Shown: positions 31,435 to 42,846 of the stretch, in pieces
Position numbering within the stretch: the stretch's first letter is position 1
How the letters are laid out: each line of letters opens with the position of its first letter
Source of the DNA: Tetramitus jugosus
Lineage: Eukaryota > Heterolobosea > Eutetramitea > Acrasida > Vahlkampfiidae
Length of the DNA: 64,000 nucleotides
Assembly: GCA_937625935.1 (NCBI GenBank)
Contig: OW569363.1
Span: 248,001 to 312,000, forward strand
Direction: 5' to 3'
Notes under the pieces: generated by a model
What the model was told of the DNA's origin: nothing
What the model saw: the letters and a program-made list of their open reading frames with translations, nothing else
Database searches by the model: none
Program-made: the position numbers and the translations under genes

Positions 31435-32454
31435 ATGGCAACCTACGGAACAAACAACAACAATAACCCATATGAAACAGATGCTGATCCATATGACTAT
31501 GACTATCAACCGTTTGAACGAATTCCAATCAACAATGCACAAGTGTCTGGTGAGATGAATCATCCATCGAGACCCTCTCTCCCGACTCCACCTGCTCAAA
31601 ACATGTCAAGAGTCAACTCTCCTCCATTGTCCAACAACAATAACAATATCAACAATAACAATGGTGGTGGTGGTACTGTTGTGGATGAATCACTCCGATT
31701 AAAAGCAATGGAACTCGCTAGAAGAGAAGCAGAGTTGGAGAGAAGAGAACGAGACTTGATGGACATGGGTGAGCTCGGACCAAGAAAACCAAAGAACAAT
31801 TGGCCCATTTGCTACCCATTCCTCTATCATCACATCTCTGCAGAGATACCCGCTGGATTGAGAAGAACAGCCACCTACATGGGATATCTGGGATGGATGA
31901 TGATCTCGTTGGCACTCGTGTTGAACTTTGCAGGCAGTTTGTTGACTTGCTTCTCAAAGGCTGGTGACAAGGCTGGTATTGAGAGAGTGATTGAAAAGGT
32001 CAAGTTTATGTTGTTTGCAGGCTTGTTTGTCATTATTGGAATCCCATGTCACTTTATTCTGAGCTATTGGCCATTGTATCAAGCCATGAGAACAGTCAAC
32101 ATTGGTCGATTTACTCTCTTCTTTGTCGGTTATGCCATTCCTATTGTGTTTTGTGCATTCTGTATCAGTGGATGGTCCGACTATGGTCCATGTGGTGTCA
32201 TTGTTGCCATTCTGTACTTTCCTACTGGATCTCAGGGCAATGTTGCTGCTTTTGTCTACAATTTGGTCATGGGTTGCATCTGGGCGTTCCTCGTTGCCTA
32301 CTTTGTCACCATTTTCATCATGGGAATCTTGGTGTTCCGCAGAGAGAATCACACCTTGGCCAAGGCTAGAGCCTATGCTCAAAACAGTATCATGTCACGT
32401 GTGACTACTGCCGCTGTCAACAATGCATTCTCTGCCAATGGTGACGAGCAATAA
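31435..32454 (+). CDS. Secretory carrier-associated membrane protein (SCAMP)
   Basis: Tetraspanning protein of post-Golgi and endocytic vesicles. 339 residues. N-terminal cytosolic part with NNPYETDADPYD, where NPF motifs would stand in animals. An amphipathic/coiled-coil helix (LRLKAMELARREAELERRERDL, about 86-107) and the family core NNWPICYPFLYHHISAEIP (about 119-138) follow. Then come four hydrophobic segments (about 150-285) and a short cytosolic tail. Single exon, divergent from VPS28 with a 289-bp spacer; both belong to endosomal traffic, though shared regulation is only inference. Confidence 0.92.
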   Translation: MATYGTNNNNNPYETDADPYDYDYQPFERIPINNAQVSGEMNHPSRPSLPTPPAQNMSRVNSPPLSNNNNNINNNNGGGGTVVDESLRLKAMELARREAELERRERDLMDMGELGPRKPKNNWPICYPFLYHHISAEIPAGLRRTATYMGYLGWMMISLALVLNFAGSLLTCFSKAGDKAGIERVIEKVKFMLFAGLFVIIGIPCHFILSYWPLYQAMRTVNIGRFTLFFVGYAIPIVFCAFCISGWSDYGPCGVIVAILYFPTGSQGNVAAFVYNLVMGCIWAFLVAYFVTIFIMGILVFRRENHTLAKARAYAQNSIMSRVTTAAVNNAFSANGDEQ

Positions 32455-32703
32455 GTGAGTGATGGGTGCATTATTGTTGTCCTCACAGTCATTATCCGTC
32501 AGAATGGTGGAGCATATGTTCAGAGTTCTCGCTCATGGCATTATACAAATGGTTTATACATACGACACATGCAGCTGTGTACTGTCTGCATCTTTTTATC
32601 AGAAAACAAACATTTATTCAACACTAGTAAACATGTTAAACAATTTCTATCGTTCATGTATCTTGTGCGCGTGCCACGAATCGTTGTTGTTTGTATTGTT
32701 ATC

Positions 32704-35700
32704 TTACAGTTCTTCAGGAATAAAATTACGTTCATTCTTGAGTCGTTCGAGCATAGTCCTTGGATCGTACTTGTTCAGGCCCCATAATCTATCATTCTCC
32801 TCTTCCAATCTTCTTCGTTCTTCAGCATCAACAATATCACTGAATTCACTCATGGTGGAGGATGTGATGTCACTAGGCGTTTCAGAATTTGTTGGAGGGT
32901 CTTCACTGAATGACATCTCGTTCACTTCCAAATACAAATGACTAGTTTTTGTAGGGTCATGCGCATTGATCTTCTTGATCCGATCAGCTTCCTTGGCCAA
33001 TGTTTCATTTCGTGCTTTCTGCTTTCTAACCATTGCCATTCTCTTGTTGAGCTGTTGCGTTGCTTCTTGAATATTTAAGTATCTTTCAATTCTACCTCTA
33101 ATGTCTTCGTATTGAGATAGTTTATCTTCTCGAAGCACATCTCTTTCTTTGTTTTCTCCTTCCAGTTTCTTCCTCTCTTCTTGAATTTTTGTTTCTTCCA
33201 GTGTTCTTATTCTCTCAGACAAGTGGTTTATCTTCTCTCTAGTTAGTAGTTCGAACAATTGTCTGAATTCAACTCTGGTTTCTTCACCGGAAGAGACAAC
33301 ACGCTCTATCATTCTCGAGTCAGACTGACAAATATCCTCATCCGTTTGGACAATCTTCTCACCATTTATGTTGTTTGCACACATCTCATATGGATCTGAA
33401 GTCGTCACTATGCATTGATTAGCACTATAATCTGTGTTTGTTCTTATAGAATCCAAGCATCCATCCCTTTCTCGAATAGAAGAATCGATGTCAGTTGTTG
33501 ATTCAGCAGAAGAACTAGTTTCGTGATCAATATTTTCATCATTCTCGTCTGTCATACTCTCTCCAACATCAGGTAACCTAGATATATGGAATCTAGGCTC
33601 CTGTACCAAATGAAGAATAGGAGCAGGCACTTGATGTCTTTCGTCAACTAAGTACTGAATTCCGCCAATACCTCCACTGAAGGTTCCATTCGTGAGGTTT
33701 AGTTTGGACATTGCCCTGCTCCTAGTTCGGAAAATGTCCATATCTTGTCTGAAGGAGTCCGATATTCTCGATTCTGTTTCTTTGCTTAGAGTACCCACGT
33801 TCAACCGCAAGAAATGAATTAACGATAACAGTCTTTGTTCTTTGAATGTTGACTGAGTAGCGAGATCCCACTCTAACTCTAGAGCAGCCAATAACCTGTC
33901 CAACTGTGCCTCGACATTGGAAGTGTCCCAAGGTTCTTCGGCTTCGGAGGAGCTTCCAACCAAGATGTTCTCCATTCTATGTCCGATTGTTGATGCACGT
34001 TCATCTCGCACATAAGCGCTATGCGCAAACCTAGCTTGAAGGTCTCTGAGTTTTTGATTATAGATGGTTCGGGCAATATCTGGCTCAGCGTGCGATTCTG
34101 CATAGTTTTGTATCTCGTTAGTCCATTGGTCCCAAATGTCGTCCAATTCCTCCTTGTACTTCGTTAAAATGAGATGCGGAAGCTCGATTCGGTTATCTTC
34201 GTTGAGGTAGGTTCTTAAGAAAGCAGTGGTCTCTACTAAATGACTCTCATTCACTTCTTTTTGTTGTAGCAGTTTCTTCATATGTTCCAGTTTTGTTGCT
34301 AGTTTCTTCATCAAATGTCCATTATCGTTTTGTTTAGTTTCTAATTCTAAGCTTATCATTTGGAGTAACTGATTATTGATGACCCTTGCATCCTCATTCG
34401 TTATTATTGAAGCTAGCCTCTTATTTTGCTCAATGTGAGTTCTCTTTTTAAATTTCGAATGATCTTTCCGTAGTTGAATGGTAGTTTCCTTCAATTCCTT
34501 TATCCTATTCTTCAAGATTTCAATTGCGTTCGTTCTCAATTCTAATTCTTCTCTCAATAACTCAACTCTCTCTGTTCTTATACGCGCTTTCTCCTCTTCC
34601 AAATCTGTTTCTTGCTTGCTTGTTGTGTGGATGCTTTGTTGTCTCTCCAGTTCGGGCTCTATATTGGTTTTTAGGTCATCCTGGATTTCTTCCGATTTCT
34701 TTTCAAGTTCAACACTCTCCTGATTAAGTAAATTCGTTCTGTTTTCTATTGCGGTTAATGATACAGGGTTCAAATCATCGCCAAATAGTCTTCTCTCCTC
34801 CTCTGTAATCTTTCTTCTCTTTTCTTCAAGACCTTCAATAATGGTTCTTGTGGCTCTCAAGGAATTCCTGTCATGATCCATTTGCTGCTTCAATTGTTCG
34901 GATAACCTTGTGAACGTTGCTAAATTTCTCTTCATATTCTTTTCGTGGTTCGCAATCAGTGTTCGAATCTTATCATTTTCTACATCGATTATTCCAATAT
35001 CAGTCTCGTATGCTTCCACGTCACATTCAAGCAGATCTGCAATCTCATCAGTGGAGAGCTGCAACACAGATTTGGCATGGTTGAGCCGTTGTATTTTCGC
35101 CAGGTGGTTGTCATGAAGCTTCTTATTGTAGTGCTCAGTAACTTCTTCCTGTCTTTGCTGTATAATCGCTTCCATTGTAGAGTGATATATTTTGGGAGCA
35201 TCTTCGTGTGATTTCTCCATTGCTTTCCTTCGAGACTCTAACGAACCTTGCAGATACTCTTCCACCTGTTGTTTTGTTTCCTCTTCTTCCTTTTCTATAG
35301 GTACTCGAGTGAAGGTTTCAAAGTGATTGACAAAGTGATCATTCACAAGGTGTCTCTCATTTTCAACCTTCTCGGCCACCCACATTCTCTGCTTCGTTTT
35401 AACAACCTCCTTCACTTGTTCGTGGGTTATATTACATTGAGGCTTCCTCTTCAATTCGGTTGCAATCTTGCTCACCTGCTCCTTCACCTCAATTTCAGTC
35501 AGCTTCCTGATGAGATCAACCTTGCGCTGATAAATGTCATAAGAGGCATTTTGCAGTAGTGTTAGTTTCTCTTGTGTAGCTCGTTCTCTTTCCTTCTCTA
35601 ACAAGTACAGTTGATTCAATCGTTCCTTCTTCTTTTTTAAGCTCTCTTGTCGAATCAGTTGAACCTCCTTGTCAATCTTGTCATCCAAATGTTTCTTTAA

Positions 35701-35907
35701 TTTGTCTTGTTTCTTCTGTTCAGTTCTCCTCAAGAGTGCCAATGCAGCTTCTCGTTTCTCCTGCTCGGCCAACCTTTTGGCATCAGTTAGTTTGCTTGTT
35801 CTCCTGTTGATTGCCTTTTTGATCTCTGGTGTTCGAGTGGAAGACTCGACTTGTGAGCTCCTGTTTCCACTCGATGAGCCTGGAGAGTCTGGATGAGTTT
35901 TGGTCAT
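32704..35907 (-). CDS. Large coiled-coil protein of unknown function
   Basis: 1067 residues, not recognised. Almost entirely charged heptad-type helix: residues 30-210 (KLTDAKRLAEQEKREAALAL onward), 225-300, 330-560 (long E/R/K/Q stretches) and 925-1010. An acidic, serine-rich spacer of about 150 residues lies near 760-900 (DENDENIDHETSSSAESTTD). A short conserved-looking end reads WGLNKYDPRTMLERL. There are no transmembrane segments or signal peptide. Such architecture is common in cytoskeletal, basal-body and flagellar proteins, but nothing here proves that. The single long intact frame and neighbour-like composition support a real gene. Confidence 0.75.
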   Translation of the reverse strand: MTKTHPDSPGSSSGNRSSQVESSTRTPEIKKAINRRTSKLTDAKRLAEQEKREAALALLRRTEQKKQDKLKKHLDDKIDKEVQLIRQESLKKKKERLNQLYLLEKERERATQEKLTLLQNASYDIYQRKVDLIRKLTEIEVKEQVSKIATELKRKPQCNITHEQVKEVVKTKQRMWVAEKVENERHLVNDHFVNHFETFTRVPIEKEEEETKQQVEEYLQGSLESRRKAMEKSHEDAPKIYHSTMEAIIQQRQEEVTEHYNKKLHDNHLAKIQRLNHAKSVLQLSTDEIADLLECDVEAYETDIGIIDVENDKIRTLIANHEKNMKRNLATFTRLSEQLKQQMDHDRNSLRATRTIIEGLEEKRRKITEEERRLFGDDLNPVSLTAIENRTNLLNQESVELEKKSEEIQDDLKTNIEPELERQQSIHTTSKQETDLEEEKARIRTERVELLREELELRTNAIEILKNRIKELKETTIQLRKDHSKFKKRTHIEQNKRLASIITNEDARVINNQLLQMISLELETKQNDNGHLMKKLATKLEHMKKLLQQKEVNESHLVETTAFLRTYLNEDNRIELPHLILTKYKEELDDIWDQWTNEIQNYAESHAEPDIARTIYNQKLRDLQARFAHSAYVRDERASTIGHRMENILVGSSSEAEEPWDTSNVEAQLDRLLAALELEWDLATQSTFKEQRLLSLIHFLRLNVGTLSKETESRISDSFRQDMDIFRTRSRAMSKLNLTNGTFSGGIGGIQYLVDERHQVPAPILHLVQEPRFHISRLPDVGESMTDENDENIDHETSSSAESTTDIDSSIRERDGCLDSIRTNTDYSANQCIVTTSDPYEMCANNINGEKIVQTDEDICQSDSRMIERVVSSGEETRVEFRQLFELLTREKINHLSERIRTLEETKIQEERKKLEGENKERDVLREDKLSQYEDIRGRIERYLNIQEATQQLNKRMAMVRKQKARNETLAKEADRIKKINAHDPTKTSHLYLEVNEMSFSEDPPTNSETPSDITSSTMSEFSDIVDAEERRRLEEENDRLWGLNKYDPRTMLERLKNERNFIPEEL

Positions 35908-36390
35908 TGAACAGCTGTGTTATCCTTATTGTGTTGAAAGATTGGGAGAGTAAGCAATGTGAGTTTTTGTTAACGTTCAGCAAGAAGGAAAATTCTGGGC
36001 GCTGTAGATCGATTCTTCTCCGACTGTCCGCGGTCCGCGAGTGATGGAAAATGATTCCCATGGCCATGATTTCAAGATGACACTGCAGAACCCATGAAAA
36101 CACCAACCCAAATGACAGTCACCCTTCGTGACAGCCAATATGATGATTTGCATCACTTGGTTTCGTTCGTCCTGATTACCTCTTGCTTATTTGACCTCTT
36201 CCTGCCCAGCTCTCTTTTATCGGGGATAACTGTCGATTGTTGACGTGTGACACCACTTTCAAAAAAAAAAACCCAAAACAACAACAAGAGCAACATCCAC
36301 GCACAAACACCATCATCAAACAAATTTTTATTTCAATCATCAGCATCATCATTATCACACTCGTGCCATATATCATCTTGTTTTTTTCTG
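35908..36390. promoter_or_regulatory. Divergent spacer, coiled-coil gene (-) and Sec7 gene (+)
   Basis: 483 bp. A GC-rich patch (CCGCGGTCCGCGAG) lies near 36028-36042, unusual for this AT-rich window. The side towards the + gene is an A/C-rich leader (36260-36390). No supported gene inside. Confidence 0.45.
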
Positions 36391-39300
36391 ATGACAACAA
36401 ACAATAACAATCCATCACCTCCAACAACATCACTGCCCATCTCAATCGCCGCTCGAAAATCCATTCGCTTCAACAGCAGTACGAGTCAAGAAAAACAACA
36501 ACACAATAGTGCACCTAGTTCACCCACTCATTCATCTCTACCGAGTGCTAGAACATCCAGTGATAGAAGAAGAGCATACACTGTTCATCATGGCAATAAC
36601 AACAATAACAACAACAACAACAATAATCAAACAGGTGAGACAACAGTGTTAGAGATCAAGAATGAAATGTTCAATAATAGTATGAATGGTGGTGGTGGTG
36701 GAGATGGTAGTCGATTGATATCCGTGTTGAATTGTAGTCAAGTCATTGATGATAGTTGCTTGTTCATGTATCGTTATTTGAGTAAGCCATTTGCAGAGAA
36801 TTGTACACTAAAGAAACAGAGTCACAACAAAGCTATCATCACAGAGGATCAAGTCCTGGAGTCAACTGAAGACTTGAAATGTAACAATATCAACCATAAC
36901 AATAACAATATCAACAATAACAACAACAATACTAGTACCACCAATAGCGATAGTCAGAGCAGCACTGATGAAAGCAACAACAATAACAACACTCACAGTA
37001 GTAGTACCACTACTGAACAACAAGTCTCGGAAACAACAACAACTACAACAACAACAACAATAACAACAGAACCAGTTGTTGAAGAATCCCTATCTTTATC
37101 AGAGAAATTATTGAGAGAGAGAGTAGTGCAATTGGAGAGAGAGTTGAGAGAGGAGAGAGAAACGAGAGAAGAGTTGGCATCCATGTGGAAATCACAGAGA
37201 GAAGAAAATCAATTGTTGAATGATCAGATTACCAAATTGAAACGTATGATGATATATACCTTACTACTACTACTACATTGTTTTTTTTTGTTTGTTTGTT
37301 GTGTTTGTTGTGTATTCCTTTGAGTGATGATATTGACACTGCTTGTGTATGGTGTAATTGAACAAACAGATGAATTGGATTATTACAAGTTGTGTGGAGA
37401 GATGGCAGAGTCACCTACACCTACACCAAGAACACCCAGAACACCATTTGGTCCTCTTTTATCATCATCTACATCATCTACGTCCTCTATTTCTACTACC
37501 ACTGCTTCTGCTGCTTCTTCTGCTACTGCTACTGCTACTACTACTACCAATGCCAATGGTGATACACTTGTTGTTGATACATTATCCAATAACAATAACA
37601 ACAATAATAGTGGCGAAGATGATGGTCTCACGACACCACTGTCAGCATCCCCCACCACAAAGAACAACAATACGAATCGACCGACAACGAGAAATCATAG
37701 ACACAGCAGAAGTGGTAGTGTCATTCGTTCTCAATTGTTCAATGCCATTGCTCATTCCAACAACAACAACAACAATAGTAATGATTCTACAACAACAACA
37801 ACAACATCACTCACTCCACGTATTCACACTGCCAACACCAATCGATTCAGAGATTTGACACCGACTCATCTCAGAAGACAACCTGATTTTGACAATGATT
37901 TGATTGCTAGTCCTTCGACACCTGGTAGTTCTCGTGGTTCACTCATCATTGAATCATCATCTTCCAATACTACAACAGCAACTACAAGTGATGCAACAGT
38001 AGAGCAAGGAGAAGAGACAATTGTAGCATCTCAACAACAACAACAACAACAACCATCATCATCATTGAATCAAGGTACAAACAGTAGTAGTAGTGGTGTT
38101 GTTCGTGGCAAAGTAGTGATACCACCATTGATGCATTCCTTGTTGCCTCCACCTGTTCCACCTACCAAACCTATTCTGACACCGAGATTGACTGCACTCT
38201 CTCTGTCATCACCATCATCCTCTGCTCCATCTTCACCATTGCCATCCTCATCATTCTCTGCACCATCTTCACCACTCGCATCACCAAGGAGTCGCAACCG
38301 TAGTCATCGCAACAATAGCAGTAATGCGAATAGCAACAACAATATGATGACTACTACTGCTACAAGTGGTGGTGAAGATGATCGTACGATGATCATGAAT
38401 CATTTGAAGCAACAAGATGACAATATATTGAATATTTTGTCTCGAGAGTTCAATCAGGGCAGCATGTGTGCGCTCACAGGAGCCACGACTACTACTACTA
38501 CCACCAATGCAACAGCGCCCTCTGCTGTTCTCCCAAGTGTAGTAGGTGCTGCTTCTTCTGGTGTGACTCCTGTGATGAGTGATACGAACAGTGAGATTAT
38601 ATCTGCGATTCACAGCGCCATATCCACTGAGCTCAATCATCAGTTGAACACTGCAAGTAGTGCCAGTACGTCTACTACTCACAAGCATCACAACAATCGT
38701 AGTAGTACTCATGTGAATAACAGCAACAATCGATCCATGGCAAATGGAAACATTCTCAACAAGGGTGTAACTGCTGCTACTGCCACTACTACGCCGAACA
38801 TGCCAACCACATCAACTGCAGAGTCAATGACTGAGAATGACGTTGCAGAGGATGTGTACAGTGATGATGATGATGTGTTGGGAGAGGAGGATGACAAGTA
38901 TGATGATGATGATGACACAATGGTTGATCACGAGTACAATGAAGAAGACATGGGTGATGAAGATCATCCTTCGTTGACTTCCTCTTCTCTGTCATCTTCA
39001 TCCATCACATCTCCACTCTCATCCAGGACTGCTGCAACGAATACGACTACTGCTACAACAAACATGATGCCAATGACAGATAATCCATCTCTGCTGAAGC
39101 ATTATGCCGTCTTGAATCGATGTGTTCAATTGTTCAACAGTCATCCATCACGGGGACCAATCCAAGCATTGGACTACTTGAATCAACACTATGAATATAG
39201 TAGCAGCAGCAACAATACTAGTGGTGATGGTAGTGGAGCTGGATTGAGTGCTGGAGCACTGTTCCTCGCACGTCTTCAATCACTCAACAAGATTACGCTG

Positions 39301-40776
39301 GGCACGTTCTTGACACTGGAGAAGAATGAGTCATTGTTGAATGATTTCAGTATGGCTGCCATGTCTGACCCTCTCTTCCGCAACAAGGGATTCGAATACT
39401 GTCTCAGAAACTTTTTCATGTTGTTCAAGTTGCCAATCGAAGGTCAGTATGTCACACGTGCAGCCACTGCATTTGCCAATGCATACACAAAGATTGTGAG
39501 TGAGAAACAGCAGAACAGTCCTATTGGAACAGATCCTGATCAATGTCTATTGTTGGTCTGTGGTCTGTTCATGGTCAACTCTGCTCACAAGAATCCAAAG
39601 GCTGTTCCAAGCATGTCCAAGGCACAATTTCTGAGCATGTTCCCTGAATCATCCATGGATCATCAATACCTGGGTGAGTTGTATGACAATATTCGAAAGA
39701 GAGCCATGGTGTTGGATTATCAGGCTCCTCCATCCAACACTACAGCATCTTCTACGTCTCAGGTGGATACTGTTGATGATCCTACGGGTAGTGACTCACT
39801 TGCCATCAAGAGACCATTTGAGTTCGAGTGGCACAGAAGTGTTGTCACAAGTGATACAACTGATCTCACGCCTGTCATCATTCGTGACATCTATCCAAAG
39901 TGTCAACTGTTGAGCAATGGAACAGTTTTGGACAGTACGCCCAACACACCTCGCATCGAACTGTCTGATGGCATCTTGTACAATCGATCAGTTCTGCGTC
40001 ATGTTATTGAATCAAAGTTCTACCTGATCACATACAATGTTCATGACCTACGATCATTCTACATTGCACAACACATTCTCCATCTCATTAGTTACTATAG
40101 ACGTGTGTATGAATCAGAGGTACTCTCTGCATCAGATGCGCAACTCTTGCAACAACTATACGAGAGTAACAACAGTAGCAGCAGCAGCAGCAGCAGCGGT
40201 AACAACAGTGACAGTATTAGCAATGCCATCTTGGATGCATCGTACATGACCCATGACAGTCATCTCATGAGATACACTCCCTACATCCATAATCCAATAT
40301 TCCTGATTGGTCTGTACAATAAGAATTTGCCTCTCTCTGCTCGACAAGTACCAAACAGACAAGGTGTGCAGTTGGCACTGGCCAGCAGTGTGTCATTCTA
40401 CGAGTGTGAACTGAATGATCATGAGCAGATTGAACATGTAATGAATGAGGCTTATCGGGAACTGTATCGCATGGAGTTTGTCAACCCAGATGATCATGGC
40501 AACTACTATTCTGCCGGTGCAAGTAATGAGACGAACAACAACATTTCTGTCTCGCCATCAACCACCATGCATACACCTAGTAGTGCAACAAGCGGCAGTA
40601 CTCTCTACTCTGCATCTACACCATCGAGCGTAGGATCTAGCTCTGCCTCCACACCAACTTCCGCTACATCTGCCACGAGCAGCACGCACTCCCAAGGTAG
40701 TTCCACCAAATATATTCTTGATGGAAAAAAGATTTCTCTGGATGAATTGTTAAACATGCCAAAGCTGTACTTTTGA
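36391..40776 (+). CDS. Sec7-domain (Arf-GEF-like) protein with extensive low-complexity, two exons
   Basis: Exons are 36391-37243 and 37370-40776; product 1419 residues. Residues 1-230 are N, T and S rich. A coiled coil (about 235-284, LLRERVVQLERELREEREETRE-like) runs into the splice. Residues 300-840 are homopolymeric, with acidic D/E blocks. A divergent Sec7 domain spans about 870-1060: FNSHPSRGPIQALDYL, LGTFLTLEKNESLLNDF, LRNFFMLFKLPIEGQ and GLFMVNSAHKNP. The glutamate of the catalytic loop is kept (usual LPGEAQ is LPIEGQ). The usual NTDLHN is NSAHKN. A C-terminal domain (about 1100-1330) may be PH-like. Expected to act on Arf GTPases at membranes; exchange activity is not certain given the divergence. 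Confidence 0.75.
37244..37369 (+). other. Intron in Sec7-domain gene
   Basis: 126 bp, donor GTATGA after TTG AAA C, acceptor CAAACAG. The split CAT codon joins the coiled coil TKLK to HELDYYKL in frame. It contains an in-frame stop if unspliced. Confidence 0.85.
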
Positions 40777-41397
40777 ACGTGTAAAGAGAAATCCAGAAAA
40801 TAAGGCAATCTAGTATTCTATTCTATTAATGAGCATTATGCCGAATACGATTGTTTCCTACGTCACGGGTCATGGACGATTTTCAATAAACAATTTCGGA
40901 TAAGAATCATCATGAAAAGAATAACTTGAAACTGTTTCTTCTGGTCTGGAACCGCTTGATATGTTTCGAACTTTCTCACTATTTCCCGAAGTGATTCTTT
41001 GGCATTTTCATCAGCCATTGGTACTACTTCCTTTCTCCTGAATAACAGCCACATTAGGCAACCTGATTGAGAGTACTTTTCTCATCATCCGTAAGAAAAT
41101 CGGAAAGATAATCTCTCACGTAGATGTGTAGATGGTACTTTGCGAAGGGTTCCCTGGAGAATATATGAAGTTTGTTGATAATCAAAGATGTGTTTCAGGA
41201 GCAGAGCCTAACATCAAGAGTGGGTAATTCTTGAGGCATAATGATGTCCCACAATGATAGGGGAATATTGTAATCAGTTCCATCTGGGAACTCTTCAACG
41301 AAAATGTGTATTTGACAAGAACGAGGTGACGAACATTAATATTTCTATTTACATATTTTGGATTCCATTCTTGAAGATGGTCCGGTGCCATTTACAT
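40777..41397 (-). pseudogene. Decayed protein-coding region (minus strand)
   Basis: Between the Sec7 gene and a secreted-protein gene, the minus strand shows protein-like stretches in shifting frames. (a) 41391 to about 41310, ending near LVLVK. (b) 41335 to 41054, one frame with a single in-frame TGA at 41195-41197; it includes HIFVEEFPDGTDYNIPLSLW and later YVRDYLSDFLTDDEKST. (c) About 41050-41010, another frame. (d) 41018 to about 40910 (MADENAKESLREIVRKFETY). (e) A further shift ending at 40870 with FHDDSYPKLFIENRP. At least three frameshifts and one stop are needed. No convincing introns reconcile them. The family is not recognised. Sequencing error in a live gene is the alternative. Confidence 0.5.
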
Positions 41398-42846
41398 CTA
41401 GGTGTATCTCACAACAAATATTGTCCTATTTGCAATGGAGGCGAGTTCGAAAGAATCGAGTGTGAGAGTTGGAGAGAAGTAACCAGTCGCCCACAAGTTG
41501 TCATTCTCGAAGAAGAGGGTATCACCGACAGAAACACCCGTACCATTGATGAGGCCCAAGAAATTTCCATCAACATCAAACTTGGCCACATAGTATTGAT
41601 CGGAGCCATCATTCCTATAGGTCACTCCCTCGAACGTTATATTATCGTTGTACGTTCCAATTGTGTAACAAGAGCCAGTTTGATTGTTGCATGCCAAGTC
41701 ATTTACATCATCATTCACATCTCCTCTTGTTGTTCTGAACACCACAATGTTTCCTTTCGATGAATACTTGACAAGGAAGGAGCCTGTTCCCGGTACTTCA
41801 GTTCGTTCATTGTCCGATCTCAGGAGGAAATTATCAAATGGAGCAGCAAATGTGCAAGTTCTCCTATTGTCAATCGCTACGCCATATGGAGTGGAACCGT
41901 TGGTTAAGAATCGATCAAACCACACTTGTGTGCCATTGGTGTTCAATTGTTGGAAATAGATGGATTGGAAGGGATCAGGGGAATTAAAGGTAACATTGCC
42001 AATAGTTACTGTCTCACTTGAGCGACCTATAATGCACGAGTATCCATTCCAATTCGTAGCAATTCCAAATACTTCGGTTGAGCCAACGCCTCCAAACACT
42101 TGAGCATCCAAGTAGGTTCTGTTGAATGATTTGATGTAGTATGCACTGGAAAAGCTATTGGGTGACTCCAGAACCCAGTTGTCTCCCAGTGTGATTGTTC
42201 CATTGAAGTTGCCTACGAGATACAAGTTGTTCTCACCGTCTCCACCAAGTGCAATAACATCAGTGTAGTCGCCAATTGATCCCAATACATGCAGAGAATA
42301 ATCGAACGCAGTTCCATTGGCGTGATACTTGACAAAGAAGCCCCTTGTTGTTTCAATGTTGTCATTGCTTTCAGGAATGTTCTTCAGGTCAGAATCTGGG
42401 AACTGATCAGCGAATTCACCTGTGAAATTGCCGGTGAATGAACCAGACACGTAGAATCCATCTGGAAAGACTTGAAGTCCATAACAGAAGACATCTCCTG
42501 TTGCGTTGAAAGTTATCACATACTTTTCTGTTCCATTGGGATACAATGCGAGCACATAACCAGAATAGATGGTCAAATCCGTGTACACTGTAATGTCACC
42601 GAAAGGAATTTTTCCACCACTCATGAAACCACAGACATAGGAAGTGTTGTCAGGTGCGACGGCAATTTTGAAACTCTCGACATATGTGCCTTCGATTCCA
42701 GATTCATTCTTTGGCTCCTGAATGGCCCAGAGTGCTCTTCCTTCAATCACAGAATCAGTCCATGCATCAGACATCCAGGGAAGACTAAGGCAAATTCCAA
42801 TAATGAACAAAGTACTCAGTAATAGCAATGGCTTATGGTGTGTCAT
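41398..42846 (-). CDS. Predicted secreted beta-propeller-like protein (482 residues)
   Basis: N-terminal signal peptide (KPLLLLSTLFIIGICLSLPW, about 5-24). The rest consists of repeating beta-rich units of roughly 40-60 residues, with motifs such as GDVFCYGLQVFPDGFYVSGSF, VIALGGDGENNLYLVGNF and VFGIATNWNGYSCIIGRS. These resemble SBBP-type propeller repeats (genomic delta-60-like). Many NxS/T sites suggest glycosylation. No transmembrane segment or catalytic motif is visible. It resembles the 531-residue protein at 46240-47835 in layout and repeat style, so the two probably belong to one expanded secreted family. Function unknown; extracellular or phagosomal location is inferred. Confidence 0.75.
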   Translation of the reverse strand: MTHHKPLLLLSTLFIIGICLSLPWMSDAWTDSVIEGRALWAIQEPKNESGIEGTYVESFKIAVAPDNTSYVCGFMSGGKIPFGDITVYTDLTIYSGYVLALYPNGTEKYVITFNATGDVFCYGLQVFPDGFYVSGSFTGNFTGEFADQFPDSDLKNIPESNDNIETTRGFFVKYHANGTAFDYSLHVLGSIGDYTDVIALGGDGENNLYLVGNFNGTITLGDNWVLESPNSFSSAYYIKSFNRTYLDAQVFGGVGSTEVFGIATNWNGYSCIIGRSSETVTIGNVTFNSPDPFQSIYFQQLNTNGTQVWFDRFLTNGSTPYGVAIDNRRTCTFAAPFDNFLLRSDNERTEVPGTGSFLVKYSSKGNIVVFRTTRGDVNDDVNDLACNNQTGSCYTIGTYNDNITFEGVTYRNDGSDQYYVAKFDVDGNFLGLINGTGVSVGDTLFFENDNLWATGYFSPTLTLDSFELASIANRTIFVVRYT

